Shown in pieces: positions 21,433-33,400 of a stretch of 64,000 nucleotides of DNA; position 1 is the stretch's first letter, and each line of letters begins with the position of its first letter. Made by a program: the position numbers and the translations under genes. The stretch lies in NCBI GenBank assembly GCA_000469685.2, contig LS997563.1:24275897-24339896 (forward strand). Direction: 5' to 3'. The notes beneath the pieces were generated by a model. It did not search any database and had not been told where the DNA came from. It saw only the letters and a program-made list of their open reading frames with translations. The stretch comes from Haemonchus contortus (lineage: Eukaryota; Nematoda; Chromadorea; Rhabditida; Trichostrongylidae).

Positions 21433-21672
21433 CGATTCGTGCGATTCTGGGTGCGCGCGGCAAATTGCGCGGCGAAATTCGCCATGATTCAAACAACTTC
21501 TGCGCCTATCATTGAGGCACAAACTTGAAGTAGAGTACTTTAGTAGGGTCGAACAATCCTACTGACCTACTTTGCTTCGAATTTGGGCCCCAATGATAAA
21601 CGCTGCAGTCGTCCAAATCGCACCGAATTTCGCCGCGCAATTTGCCGCGCGCACCCAGAATCGCACGAATCG
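21433..21672. repeat. 49-bp perfect inverted repeat with 142-bp spacer
   Basis: 21433-21481 begins CGATTCGTGCGATTCTGGGT and its exact reverse complement is 21624-21672. The arms are very GC-rich (GTGCGCGCGGCAAATTGCGC) against an AT-rich background. The right arm runs straight into a GCGTTAGGAACGA-family MITE body. Confidence 0.85.
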
Positions 21673-21900
21673 ACACAATTCTTTTAACAGTTCTAATCTT
21701 CTTCATACAGCTCAATCGCTATGCGATTGTTACTTTTGGCACGATTCTACTGTTAGTTCTTTTGTTTCTGTGCTTCTAAAATGCTGCTGCATTCTGCACG
21801 TTCCCCGCGCGCTGCGTCTCTCTCCCCGCGACGCGGCAATATCGACAATACTGGACCACATCCTCGGCCACTCTGTTCGCCGTGTACGCAAGACCAGAAT
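21624..21900 (+). mobile_element. MITE (GCGTTAGGAACGA family), diverged copy
   Basis: Shares CTTCATACAGCTCAATCG, ATGCGAT, ACGATTCTACTGTTAGT and the GCTGCTGCATTCTGCACG then CCCCGCGACGCGGC order with copies at 29.7, 36.4 and 42.5 kb. The family TIRs have decayed here. Confidence 0.65.
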
Positions 21901-22859
21901 GAAACAGTAAGATCTGATGAGATAGGGCTCCTAGTAACTCTCAAAATCAGGTTAGCTCTCGCGATGTAGCCTTATCCTCCGGTCGCCTCGCTCATCTCGA
22001 GTCGTCCAGTGAGGAAATTACCATGATTGGTTTATGCATGCAGTGTTCTTCACGGATTGGTGACTACCGGCGCCGTCAACCAGACAGATTTCTCGAGCCT
22101 GCCACTACAAGCGGTCCTTCTGTCAAAGCCAAAGAGCTGCTGGAAGAATAGGGTGCCAAGAAGAAGAATCACAGGCAATCAGAGCTCAGGCCAACAGAAC
22201 TGCAAGCAAAATCGAGGATTGCGCAACAGCTTTCTCGAAAAGAAAAATATATTTGCGCAAAAGTTTTTTTGAGAAGAAAAATATATAACGTAAGGAAGTT
22301 TTAGACGATATAGGTGGAAAACGCTTTGAGAATGAGATGTAAGTTTGAGGCTGGGCAGGTGCGGTTACTCAAATACATATCTTAACATGCAAACATTACA
22401 TAGCACCCGTATCCACGTCGAAGAGGATGTGATTTGAAAATCCCTCATCTGAACTCTAGAGCTTTTCGTGCTCTAACTACTCTAAGCCATCGTTATTGCA
22501 GTTGGTCAACAGTGCATGAGCAAAGAAGGTTGCAGGAGTCGATTTTGAACATCCCAATTGACACTACCCTCACACAAATTCTGAGCCACATAACTTTTTT
22601 AAAGGTTTTGCAGCTTTACTCTCCATATTCGTGAACAGCATTTAGAACTCTATCGAATCATATGAGTCTCCATTCAAGTTCCATGATGAGTAGACATGGC
22701 CCTACTTGGCTAGACTTCGAAGTCATTACGACTAAATTGAAGCTCACCAACTGATGAAAATAATTATAGTAAGAAAACGGAGCTTCTAAAGAAAATTAGG
22801 TGTGAAAATTCTATGACCATTGGTTTTGATAGTTTTATTCTCGAGGTGAATGAGTGACT
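21901..22859. other. Intergenic, nothing recognised
   Basis: No supported gene. AAGAAAAATATAT occurs twice near 22240-22290. Confidence 0.35.
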
Positions 22860-23082
22860 GGCTGCTTTCATAGTCCGCCGGCCGGCGCGCCGGCGGAGGC
22901 AGTGCTAGGGGAGAGGAGGGAGGCAGACAGTGTTAGGCAGATAGTCCACGCCCCTTCGAAGGGTGTTTGTTTTCAGCCCCTCGAAGGGGCGTGGACTGTT
23001 TGCCTACCTGTTTGCCTCCCTCCTCCCCCCTAGCACTGCCTCCGATGGCACGCCGGCCGGCCGGCGGACTATGAGAGCAGCC
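22860..23082. mobile_element. 223-bp foldback element
   Basis: Both halves are reverse complements with few mismatches. The left arm reads GGCTGCTTTCATAGTCCGCC, GGAGGCAGTGCTAGGGGAGA, then TAGTCCACGCCCCTTCGAAG. The right arm repeats these in reverse, ending GGCGGACTATGAGAGCAGCC. The loop is roughly 10-15 bp of TGTTTGTTTTCAGC. It is GC-rich with CCGGCCGGC blocks. It would form a very stable hairpin in RNA or single-stranded DNA. Confidence 0.88.
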
Positions 23083-23235
23083 ATTCTGATAAAATTTTGG
23101 TCGGAGGATGTGCAACGACCACTTGAAGACAAGTAGTTCCAATAAGAGAGATTCATCGCTTTTGTAGAGGTTTTTAATATCACAGATGAGCTGAAATTCT
23201 GAACAAGCAAAAGAAAACCTGTTTGTTATTCCGTC

Positions 23236-23778
23236 TCACCGGAATTTGTAAATCAAAAACAGTAAAGGTGGTAGTACTCCACCTTGAGGAACCCCACTGG
23301 TACGGATGAATTCAGAAGAGTAACAAGTACCAACCCGAACCGTTATGCTCCTGTCATTAAGGTACGACCTTATCCAGTCAAAGGCTTTACCACGAATTCC
23401 ATAGTGCTCCAGTTTGTTAATTAGCTTAGGATAACAGACTTTATCAAAAGCTTTGGAGAAGTCGAGATGAATAATGTCTACAGACGCTCCACGGTTTATA
23501 GCCCAGCAAACATCATAGAGAGTATCAAGCAAGTTAGTACATGCAGAAGCCCCGGGTAGGAAGCCGTGCTGCTCAGCCGGGACGAGGTGGAACTTCTGAA
23601 ACCAGGCTAGTAACTTTCCAAACATAATTATCTCCATGACTTTAGCAGGGGTAGGCGTAAGGCTGATAGGTCTGAAATTAATAACACTAGCAGCTCCAGG
23701 GTGCTTCGGAATGGCAGTAATGATAGCTTTCTTCCAAAGACAGGGGACCTGTCCCAGAAGGAAAGCCATATTGAACAA
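23236..23778 (-). pseudogene. CR1/jockey-type reverse transcriptase fragment
   Basis: An unbroken 180-residue frame covers the middle of a LINE reverse transcriptase: AIITAIPKHPGAASVINFRP, EQHGFLPGASACTNLLD, IIHLDFSKAFDKVCYPKL (first catalytic Asp block), DWIRSYLNDRSI and SGVPQGGVLPPLLFLIY. It stops before the YADD block. It lacks endonuclease and C-terminus, so it is a fragment rather than an active element. It is the same superfamily as the element at 53 kb but a distinct copy. Confidence 0.87.
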
Positions 23779-24130
23779 GAAGGAAAGTGGATAACATAGT
23801 GAGTGACAGCATTTTTTGAAAAAATGACTTCGAGAATTTGACGACTTTCTAGGTTCTATGTAATGCGATGCAATGCAATGTAATGCAATTCCTCTTTTCT
23901 ATTTCGCAGGCAATCTACTGTAGTTCCTTTTCTCCTGGCTCGAGAATCGAAAATTATTCAGACATCGTGTTGCTTTCACTGTAGATGTGAATTATGTCAT
24001 GCATGATATTTGTTCAAATGAGCATGAGCGTGCTAGTTCTGCCTCCCGATAACCCTTCAGCAATTCATTTTCTTCCATTTTTTTCTGGAAGCAGGCAGGT
24101 AGCGATGCAATGAGCAGTTTCTAATTCGTC

Positions 24131-24594
24131 GTGCTGTGGGCTTTAGTTGTGAGTCTTAGTTGTTTTAGGATCCTTCGGTTTGATGAACCCCCTCGTTTGA
24201 GGTCCCCCTTGGTCTGTCCGCCCGGGGTTCCGGAAGAATTCGTTCGTAACGGACTAAGTTGTCAGCATGCCTCGGTTCTTCTGTCTCTTTGCGTTCTGGA
24301 TCAAGGACCAGGATCTTGCGGGGGGACCCCCATCTGCTTGACAGGGGAAAACAACCTTATCGACCTCACAACATAATACCCTTGCTCCTCTCGTTTTTAC
24401 TGACATCTCGTCATGCTAACCTATCTGCTTTTCTCATTGATTTCTAAATCTGATCCCTTTATCTTGTTTTTGTTGTTATTCACTTCCATTTTTCTTTGTT
24501 TACAGGCCAAATGAGACCATTGTATCCAAATTTTTCTTTTTGTGTTCTTAATGGGCACACCCTTGAGGTGTATTTGAATAAATAAATAAATAAA
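24131..24594 (+). mobile_element. 3' end of a CR1-like LINE with (AAAT)n tail
   Basis: This ends in GGGCACACCCTTGAGGTGTA, a small stem-loop, followed by TTTGAATAAATAAATAAATA. The full CR1 at 53-56.8 kb also ends in a GCGCACC..GCGTGC stem-loop and AAATAAATGAATAAATAAAT. Such 3' structures are what these RTs recognise. The tail joins directly to RTE coding sequence at 24595. Confidence 0.6.
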
Positions 24595-25480
24595 CACGGC
24601 GGAGAGGCGTCATCTTGGCCTTGTAATTGCCAAAGCTCGTGCGAATTTCGCAAATGCTATTTCCGGTCTTTGCGGCTTCGACAGCGACTGCTGCTCTTTT
24701 TTCTTTCATATCTTCCTTTATCGCCTTCCAGCATACTTCACAAAGCAAGACATTGACGACTGCCTGTAGCTAGAGCGACTGAGCGACCGATCGGCAATCT
24801 ACGAAGATGATCTTGTTAACGATTTGCTGACTCTCTGCTTTCCCAACCCTATAGTGAATATGTTCGACGAGCCGCAATACAATATCTCTTATCGATGGTG
24901 TCGATGACGTAATCTTACCACAAATTCGCCTGGGGATCGTTGTGATCCCACTCATGACGGTCTTTGGGGCTTCGTTTCCATACCTCCCCAGTTCGCAGTC
25001 TCTCCGAGCACTGAAAAATTGAAACTAACGTGGAAGTTCGAATCCATGTAGAACTCCGGAACAAGAGCAATGCAATCAGGGAAATCTCTCGATTGAAGAT
25101 GAAGTGGTCTATTTTATCATGGAACTGTCTACCGAACAACTCCCAAGTCTATCGCAGTGTCAGAGCTCCTGGTGTTACGGGTTAACATGGATGTGTGGGT
25201 CGACATGATAAACTCATCCTGATCCCTCTGTCCCGTTTCAAAAGTTTCGCTATGTAGTTTTTTAGTTGTTCTTCTGGGACTAATTTTGGCGTTAAAGTCG
25301 TGAATACTATAAGAGAAACGTGCTGCTCTCTGGAAAATTTTCCAGCTTTCTTTATGCAGCCTGCAATGGCCCTGTGGTTTTAGCGATCTCTCCCAAACGA
25401 TGCCGTTCTGGACCTCTCAGTTTCAGAGAAACAAGTCCATTTTTACTAATTTTTCTGTTATATGGTGTCCACAAGCAACT
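24595..25480 (-). mobile_element. RTE-type LINE fragment, endonuclease end to linker
   Basis: The minus-strand blocks in order are an endonuclease part near 25240-25330 (CIKKAGKFSREQHVSLIVFT, then TPKLVPEEQL), the linker PKTVMSGITTIPRRICGKIT and RLVEHIHYRVGKAES at 24790-24960, and KGRYERKK/ICEIRTSFGNYKAKMTPLRR at 24600-24720. It breaks off exactly at the CR1 tail. A plausible continuation (ASRKKMEE, minus, near 24085-24110) appears on the other side of that tail. Same family as 12.1-13.9 kb and 51.4-53.0 kb. Confidence 0.7.
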
Positions 25481-27399
25481 TGTCAAGCTCTGACGTGGGG
25501 CTGGGTAGGGTCATATGAGCTGATCTCTCACCCCCATACTTCAACGTACACGTACGCACAGATACGCCTGTGAGGAGACAAAACGTATAGATCGCTCCAC
25601 CTCAGCAGAAATAGGAAGTTTACATATCCTTCGATGTGGGAAAACCCTTAATGAAGGAGATCTGTGGTTCCATAAATGTTTTTTGCACAACAGAATATGA
25701 GCTGAACTTTGAGATGTGATGAATACACGACCACAATAAGTTTTTAAATTTTTCTGAACGAATCATTCAACCGTTTCAGAATAAATTTCTTCAAATATCA
25801 AAAAGCATGTTACTGTAAAGTTTGACGATGCATACGCCTGAACAAGAAGTGTATGTTGACATTGGTTTCATCCGAAATCAGAAACTTCGAATGACTGTTT
25901 CATTTTGAACAACTAAGGAGTGTTTTGTCATCTGCGATTAAGATAAGGGGGTTGCAGAACAGCGAATGTTTCAGTGAGTCTTGGTGCGTCCACGTTTATT
26001 TGAAAGCGATGGAAGTCGATTCGATAAACCAGCACACTTCACTCTGAAACTCTGTACCGAAGAGCTACGAATCGAAACACATTTACTTACAAAGCACCTT
26101 GTTGACATAGTCAGAAACGGTTTACAAAGTGAAGGATGAATGATAACAGGTAGAGCAGATGATGTCGAGGAATAAACAATTAGTCTACTGTAGAGCAGCT
26201 CCTTCAGGCGACAAATGGCGAACGCGGTTGGGTTACGTTGGTCCTGCGGGTCTCATCAGATTGTGTGGATAATCGCCTTTCGTCTTCGGTGAAAACAATA
26301 AATTCGACCTGAAAAGCGATGGAATTAAAATCTCAGTTTTCAATAGGATAATAACAGCCGAGCCACACGCCTATGCTGGGCTCTCCCGCTTTTAGTGTGC
26401 AAACTGGAATGCTGAGTCAAAGCTTGGCATTCCTTCCTGTCAGAAAGAAGGAATAATGAATAGACAATGAAGATGATTCAAAACACGAAGAATTGCGATC
26501 GGCCATCATTGTGACCCTGTCCCGACTATTCTTTCTTTACTCTCTCCACAATCGAACGATACATGTATCGCGAAAGCTTCACGATAATTTTCGATTATCT
26601 AGGTCCAGAAGGATGACGGGAAAAGCTGACTATCGTTGGGTCACAATGTTGCCACTTTGCAAGAATTCAGGTGAAATTCTGCACATTTGGGAGATATTGT
26701 GAGGAGTTGTTCTGGGTGAGTGTTCTCTATATAATTGCTTGCTATGCAATAGCCCATCACTTTCTTCGAGAAAAGGGAGGCTTGAAAGATAGTATGAAGA
26801 GGAAGAAATAGAAATCGATGGCATGCTCGTGAGGAGTTAGTCCTCGGAAACCAAGAAGGGCATCAGAATACTTCTGGTAGAAAGAATTGGCTCCTAGAGA
26901 ACATAGCCATCAATTTTTCCAAGAGCGGAACCGAGAATCTGGTAGTAGAACCTTCACTATGCAGAAAAGACAGAACGAACGGTGATGGAAGCTGATCGCT
27001 CAGACTCTCAAAGACCTATGTAGAGGAGGTCGTCTTGCAGCATGTGAGAGAAACACTGGATCATGAGGTATATTCATAAGAAACAAGGCAGCGTGATTCC
27101 GGAACGATGAATTTCGAAGAGTCGTAAACGTAGAAGACGCAGGTCTCAGAAAACCCTCTTTTCCACAGGAGTCGCAAAAGGCTTTTCAAAGGGAAAGAAA
27201 AAGTATAGGAAAAGAACGCTCCGTACGAGAAACTCGTCGGACAAGAAAGTAAGTAATAATTTTTCCTGCTGGCCAAAGCCCTGAAGGATCCATCCCACTT
27301 TATTGGAGGATGAGGTCCGTTGAGCTCGAAGGAAGATGACGCTTGGAGGAGCACTCTTTTCAGATGGGTTGCTGATCGAAGGTCTTTCCAACGTTCATT
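25481..27399. other. Intergenic, no gene seen
   Basis: The minus strand of 25860-26330 has scattered transposase-like words (SDETNVNIHFLFRR) that may be a very old DNA transposon, but stops are too frequent to call it. The rest is unrecognised. Confidence 0.35.
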
Positions 27400-28400
27400 T
27401 AAGGTGGCTCACCCAATATCACCCAATTCCTGGACTTTATGACCACTGAAAAAAACAATCCCATTTGCATAGGAGGGTATTCCAACCACGGCTAGATCAA
27501 GTTGACTACGTTTGCGTACGTGCAGAGCGATTGGCTGGCTTACGATCGAGGAAACTTGTCCTCCTTCAGGAGCGGCTTCAAATTGCGGACCCGGCAACAA
27601 GAGAGGTAGGCGGCACGATGGGAACAGCGACGGTACGTGGTAGGAAGTGACAACTATCGAAGTAAACTGATAAGGAGCCTTAAAAGGCAAAACCTGAGTA
27701 TCCGTAACTCCCTTCGTATTAGCGATGAAGCCTTGGCACTTGGGCAGGTGGTTCAGGATGTGAAGGGACCATTAAAGTTTGGTGACAGAGAATGATAACA
27801 AGTGATAGGGACTGATAAGAAGCCACAGAAGACGAGAGCCACTAGATCTGTAACGCACTTTCTGTTAATAATGGAATCTTGGAATTTTAATAGGTTATGT
27901 AAGATGTGTCAGGATCGTAGGTACTCGGTGACGGGATCAAGAACGGTTGGTGCCAGGCCAGAAACTGATAAAACTGACAAGGGCTAATGATAATCCTGGA
28001 AAGCGTAGGGCCACTATAATAATGGCATTAATAGTGGAGCCTTGACAGTTTGGCATGTGATGAGGAGTATGGCAGGACTCCGTAGTCGTAGACGACCGAT
28101 GATAGGAACTGATAAGAGCCGATAGCGACTGATAAGAGCACTTCCCAACTGAATTTAACTCCTGTGCTATTTGCGATGTATTTATGACTATTACATAGAT
28201 TACGACCGCTCTCAGCAAAGTTTCTGACTAGGTGGGAGATCGAAGGTACTTTATATTTTGATATCATTTGCGACAAAGCTCATCCGACCGCCAATGATTT
28301 GGGATTCTCAACGAATGATGTACCCGCGGAAGAAAGAAGGCCCAGAGATAACGACATCTGATAATGATGTTATTATCACTCGAGAACATTAGTGAGCACT
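27400..28400 (+). repeat. ~140-bp-unit repeat family, longest copy
   Basis: The leader is at 27560-27650 (CTCCTTCAGGAGCGGCTTCA). Units start near 27662, 27790, 27962 and 28097 (GATAACAAGTGATAGGGACT, AAGCCACAGAAGACGAGAGC, CACTAGATCTGT). A downstream part with CTCAGCAAAGTTTCTGACTA, TTATCACTCGAGAACATTAG also occurs in copy 2. The downstream part suggests a ~1-kb element with an internal tandem array. Confidence 0.62.
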
Positions 28401-29690
28401 ACTCAACTCTTTGGTTGCCTATCAGTTAAACCTTTAATAGTTCATAATTTTCAAGATGAAGAGCAACCGATTGACACATTTAATCGTAGGCATAAGCGTG
28501 GGCATGTGGTGCACGCATTGGCGTGCGTAGCCCAACTGGTATATATATACTTGGAAAGACAGGTACCTGCCTAAATAGATACCGAAACTATGTTTACGAA
28601 ACGTACCTATGTGGAATAGGGTCATGAGGTCCAGGTGTTGGAACATGGCCGGCGCAGTATACCTGAAACCCGTAATGAATCATTTGTCGAATATTGGATT
28701 CGTATGGGTTTACTTCAACATTTGATGACTTCATGGCCACTGGTAAGCGCTCTCTCCGGTATGTAAGGTATTTCATTATGATTGAATCGATCATTCAAAG
28801 TTTGAAATGAAGCTGTTCAGTAAGAATTTCGAGGATCATTCTGGAAGTTTATGTGGCAAAGCTGTAGTTGCCAAAACTATTACATATCATATGGATGGAT
28901 GTTCACATGTAGAGCTTTATCTACAACCCTATCAGTGAGCACTCATCCACCTAATTGATCTGGTATTGGAGAGGACAAAAGGACTGGCTTGCATGTCGAC
29001 AAGCAGCAAATTATTGTGTAATTCCCATACCCATTTAAAACGTTACCATGATTTTAAGAAGAAGAAGTTAGGGACGCATCGCAAAAAGAGCTTGATCAAA
29101 ATCAAAAGGCTGTCACCAGAAATCAGCAATTCTGCCTTGTCTCAGATACTCTGAACTGATTTGGCTTTTACATCTTCTCAAGTGTATAATTCTATTGTAG
29201 AAGTAGATGGATGAGGGCTTGACTATTCTTTACAAACGCTCTTGATCACCATGAATTTAAACGACATTTATCCGGTTTTTCAGGAGATAAATTGATAGGC
29301 AAACAACTATTGCGTACCTCAAGGTCTTGAGTATCGTTCCTGTTGTTGTGATAGGTCTTCAGTGAAAGTCTCGTTCCACATATCCAACACTTGAAACATC
29401 CTTTGTGGAACAAGGCTCCATCTTTTAGCGGGCCAATCTAAAAATTCTGATGTTGTGAAGTAAGGTATACATTGACAGTTCATTTTTGTTCCGAGGCTGC
29501 TTTGAGTTTACCGAGTAGATCAGAGGTCTTCAAACACTTTAAAACACGTTCTGAATTCTATTGCAAATTTATGTAAACTCTCGTTGATTAGGCTTCATAT
29601 TCACCATTAATAACTATTTCACTCAACCAACAAAGAAGAAAGTCTGCCTCAAATTCCCAAATCAGATCGCTGGCCCAGCTTAGTTCTAAT
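28401..29690. other. Intergenic, mostly unrecognised
   Basis: 28960-29080 weakly resembles the SINE 3' body (AAATTATTGTGTAATTCCCA, CCATTTAAAACGTTACCATG). Otherwise no gene or repeat identified. Confidence 0.35.
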
Positions 29691-29966
29691 AGACGCGCTC
29701 GCGGTGTGTGGTGCATTAGGAACGAAATGGTCGCGTCGCGGTGAGAGGGGCGTCGCGCGCGAAAGAATGTAGCGGGATTCAGCAGTAGGTAAGAAATACA
29801 AGAAAAAAAGTACTAATAGTAGAATTGTGCACAAAATAATGATCGCATATCGATTGAGCTGTATGAAGAACGCTAGGGCTGTAATAACGGCGAATGAGTG
29901 GTTCGCGACAGCCGCGTGCGGCGAATCGATTACCCAAAATCGTTCCTAACGCCCGTCTCCCGCGCT
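29690..29966 (-). mobile_element. MITE (GCGTTAGGAACGA family), copy 2
   Basis: The left end GGTGCATTAGGAACGAAATG and right end CCAAAATCGTTCCTAACGCC form inverted termini. The interior carries GATCGCATATCGATTGAGCT and ATGAAGAACGCTAGGGCTG. Orientation is opposite to the 36.4-kb copy. Confidence 0.8.
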
Positions 29967-30429
29967 CGCGATTTGTTGCAATAGGGATCTCCTGCACGAC
30001 CTCAATCGCACATAACCTTGTCTCAATTACGTGCCTCTCGTGAGTGATACATTACTTTCATCTTGAGAATGATGACAGTAGGAAAGTGAATTTTCATGGG
30101 GAACTTAGGTTTTTATTTAGAAAAGTTTTCATTATTTCTAGTTCCAAGAGTTTTTTAATGTGAAGGATAAAAAATAATAAATTCATAGTCGATATTCTTG
30201 TAGAATTTGGAGAAGCACACCAGTTTTCTCAACATAAAAATATCCTCAATCCTATTTTTTTTTTAATTTCAACTCCGCTGGTTTCGTTTGTGATGGTGTC
30301 TCGTGAGCTTTCGAAAGTTGCAAAATTCGCCTCCAGAATACAGGAAGGTCCTGAAAAAGGTGCTTCTCCGAACCCAGTAGTAGTTGCATGCAAAGCACTC
30401 ACCCACTAGATTGAATAATTGTTGATTAA
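29967..30429. other. Intergenic, nothing recognised
   Basis: AT-rich, with a T9 run at 30256. Confidence 0.35.
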
Positions 30430-30937
30430 AGGCACAGTTCACGATAATTTTGAGGTACCCGTTTTTATTCGAGAAGCGGAAGTATAGATTGGGAGTAGTT
30501 CGTCGGTAACGAAGAAAGCGAGAAAATCCGCCGATTTCGAAAGAAATATGGCTCTTCAAAAGTAGTGAAAATAGTTGTTGGACAAGATTGCCACTACGGA
30601 GTTAATATGGAAGGGGTATTCGGACGAGATTTCAGTTATTGCAGTTGCACAAAGAGCTGACTACATCAAGCGAGAACTGTAGAGAACTGCCTTTCACTGC
30701 CGCTATGGGTCATGACAAGTTGTTTGAACTTCCTAAATGGGTTCCCTTGTGATCGATGCAGCCTCTAAAATGCCGGTGAAACTCGTCCGAGGATACACAC
30801 TGGCCAATCTTTGATCCTTAATAACTTGCTAACTGGATCGTTTTCCGACCAAATTGTGCCAAATATGGTATACGCGGGGGCCTCAAATTCATCCTGTGAG
30901 GGAATCTCAGAAACCATTTTTATCGTGAACTGTGCCT
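30430..30937 (+). mobile_element. MITE with AGGCACAGTTCACGATAA ends and TTAA duplication
   Basis: The best copy of the family: 508 bp with inverted termini of at least 18 bp (AGGCACAGTTCACGATAA at 30430; TTATCGTGAACTGTGCCT ending 30937). TTAA lies on both sides (30426-30429 and 30938-30941). TTAA duplication is the hallmark of piggyBac-type transposition, although the usual CCC terminus is absent. No transposase inside. Confidence 0.88.
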
Positions 30938-31079
30938 TTAACTCTCTCCAAGGTGTGAATCTAGCATGAAGTATTGCGATGTTACTCTCTATCCCGGCGA
31001 GCGGTCAACTAAATATTGCTCCCCTGACCATCTAGCATCGGTAGCCTGGACAACCTTGTGACGCTGCCTCGTCCAGCAC

Positions 31080-33400
31080 GCTTCATCTCCCGGTTGGAAC
31101 TAACATCTGCCGCACTTTCCAAACAGAAGGAGAACTGGCTGAACTTGAGGATGCCGCCACCGAGGTACCATTTGACATCATTGACCTAACTGGCACTCAG
31201 AGAAGAAAACGAGAAGTCTTGGCACTGCAACGTTCTGGTCGTATGATCTAATTTTCGGGTCAGACAGGATTTTCAATCAACAACAAGTGGACAAGTTTTT
31301 GCTCGTTCCATGTCATATCAGAAGAGTTTATATAGATGTGGATGAAGTTAGGAACCTAGGAATTGTCCAAGGGTATGCACCGACTATTGCTCACCCAGAT
31401 GAATGACATGAAGAGTTTTTGCAACAAATATCTAAAGCCCTGACCGCTCGGTTCTATAATCTGTTTCTCACTTCTCCCCGTAAACATCGATATTCGAGCA
31501 AAATTGTCGTTGGCGAATTTAGTTCAAGATTGGAAGTAGCGAAAGAAATGAGAAACTTATTGGACAGTATACACAAGGAATTCGGAATTGAGAAGGAAAT
31601 GTTATCGCAAATTACAGTGTGGAAAACTAACTGTACGTAATAAACAACCAATTCCAAAAGAGAGAGTCCAGAAACAGGGCGTGGATTTCACCTAACATGC
31701 AGACTAAAAACGGACTTGGTATTATCTCTCGAGAAAAACACATTCTTAAATGTTGTAACGTTGGTCGATTCAAATTTGTCAGTGATCATCGACTTGTTAC
31801 GGCTAAAATCCGGTTACAATGTGAACGACATCGATATTGAGGAAAGCCAAGACCGCCACAACCTTAAACAGACCGGTTTTTTCTGCTGTTATGAAAGGTC
31901 TAATTTCCAATGTGAGTTCTGACAGTTACGAAAAACTGAAAAAAGCATTCAATACTGCCGCTGCTACGGCAACATCAAGTGTTCCAGCTAGTTCCATTTC
32001 TCTATAACCACAAGGAAATTATACAAGAACAGGAATTCCCTACTAATCAGCGATAGGGAGTAATACAGTCGAGTTCTCTTTGGTCAGCAAACTAGTACGT
32101 CTTTCGCAAAAAAAATTAGCCCAGAGCGAACACATTCCCTACGTCTGCAGGAAGCGATCTGCAAAGGAACCTGCTTACGTCGAGCACTACAGGAAAACCA
32201 AATTTATAGAACAACACTGACACGACTCGCGGAGACTGGTGGTACTATCGCAGGCTCCTCCTGCTGTCGCATTCCCAGTACAAGAACTCTCTTCCATCTT
32301 ACTTTCTTCAACTAAGATAACTCCGGCAACCTCCCTCCAACTTCCCCGAATACAAAGCTTTGAAGACCTGCCATCAATTTTGCCTTGAGAAGTCGAGTTC
32401 ACTATTTAAAAGATGAAGGTGAGGAAAAAACAGGAACAGACCGAATAACTGTTGAAATGTTGCTGGCAGCACATGGCGTTATACCGGAACCGTTGATGAA
32501 AATGTTCAATAGCCTATTCATAGACGAAGAAGTTCCCAAAAATTTATCAGAATCATCGCCGATCTCACCGGATAGTTCAAAAAAGGAGACCCTTTGGATA
32601 TTGGGAACTTTCGCCCACCGCCTTACTATCTAACATCTACAAATTGTTTGCTTTGATTATGAGTCAATGGATGACGGCTCCTTTGGAAAACAGCCAACCA
32701 AATGAACAGGATAGTTTTCGCAGAAGCTTTTGAACCGTGGACCACATTCACATCATTGATCAGTCACGATACCGTTACCCTGTCAAGGTTTTCGTCCAAA
32801 AATTATTCGTCTCTTCTAGAACATCTATAAGTCAGCCAAAGTAAACATCAAAATTTAGAGGGTTAATAACAATATCAAGTTTTAAGTTACTTGGTGCAAT
32901 GAAGGGATTAACATAAACGGCCATTATCTTGACCACTGAAGATATGCAGAAGATGTGGTACTTACAGCGCACAACGCGCAAGAACTTCAGAATATATTAC
33001 AGAAACTCTTCGAAAGAGGTTAGTCTGTTGGCTTGAGAATCAGTTCCTCGGGAAGGACGGTTACGACCACGATTTCACCAATCATCATCGACGGGCATGA
33101 AATTTCATATTGCACAAGTTTTATGTATTATACTTAGCCACGGAATCTCTTTCGATACTGATTATACCGCAGAGATACAACGGAGCATTCATGCTGGGTG
33201 AAGCGCATTTAACCGCTTTCGCTCTTTCCGCACTAGTAGCGAAATTTCAATGGGGTTCAACCGTCGCGTCTACGAAGTTTGTGTAGGATCACGTTGATTT
33301 AAAGCTGCGAAACACGGACGATGAGAAGAAAAGAAACTGGAATGTTGAAAGTTGCACAGAAAAGAAAATGCTAAGAGTAGCACTCCTAGAAATGCGGACC
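31080..33400 (+). mobile_element. RTE-type LINE, nearly full span, heavily mutated
   Basis: The plus-strand blocks in order are AELEDAATEVPFDIIDLTG (31134-31190), endonuclease pieces at 31419-31640 (QQISKALTARFYNLFLTSPR, VVGEFSSRLEV), FVSDHRLVTAKIR (31764-31812), RT entry DRITVEMLLAAHGVIPEPL (32435-32500), FNSLFIDEEVPKN, GNFRP-like sequence near 32600, and a YAED version of the YADD core near 32945. Stops and frameshifts are numerous, so this is an old, dead copy. Confidence 0.75.

Noticed and set aside
25860..26330. Possible old transposase on the minus strand
   Set aside because: Only one suggestive word (SDETNVNIHFLFRR) among many stops.
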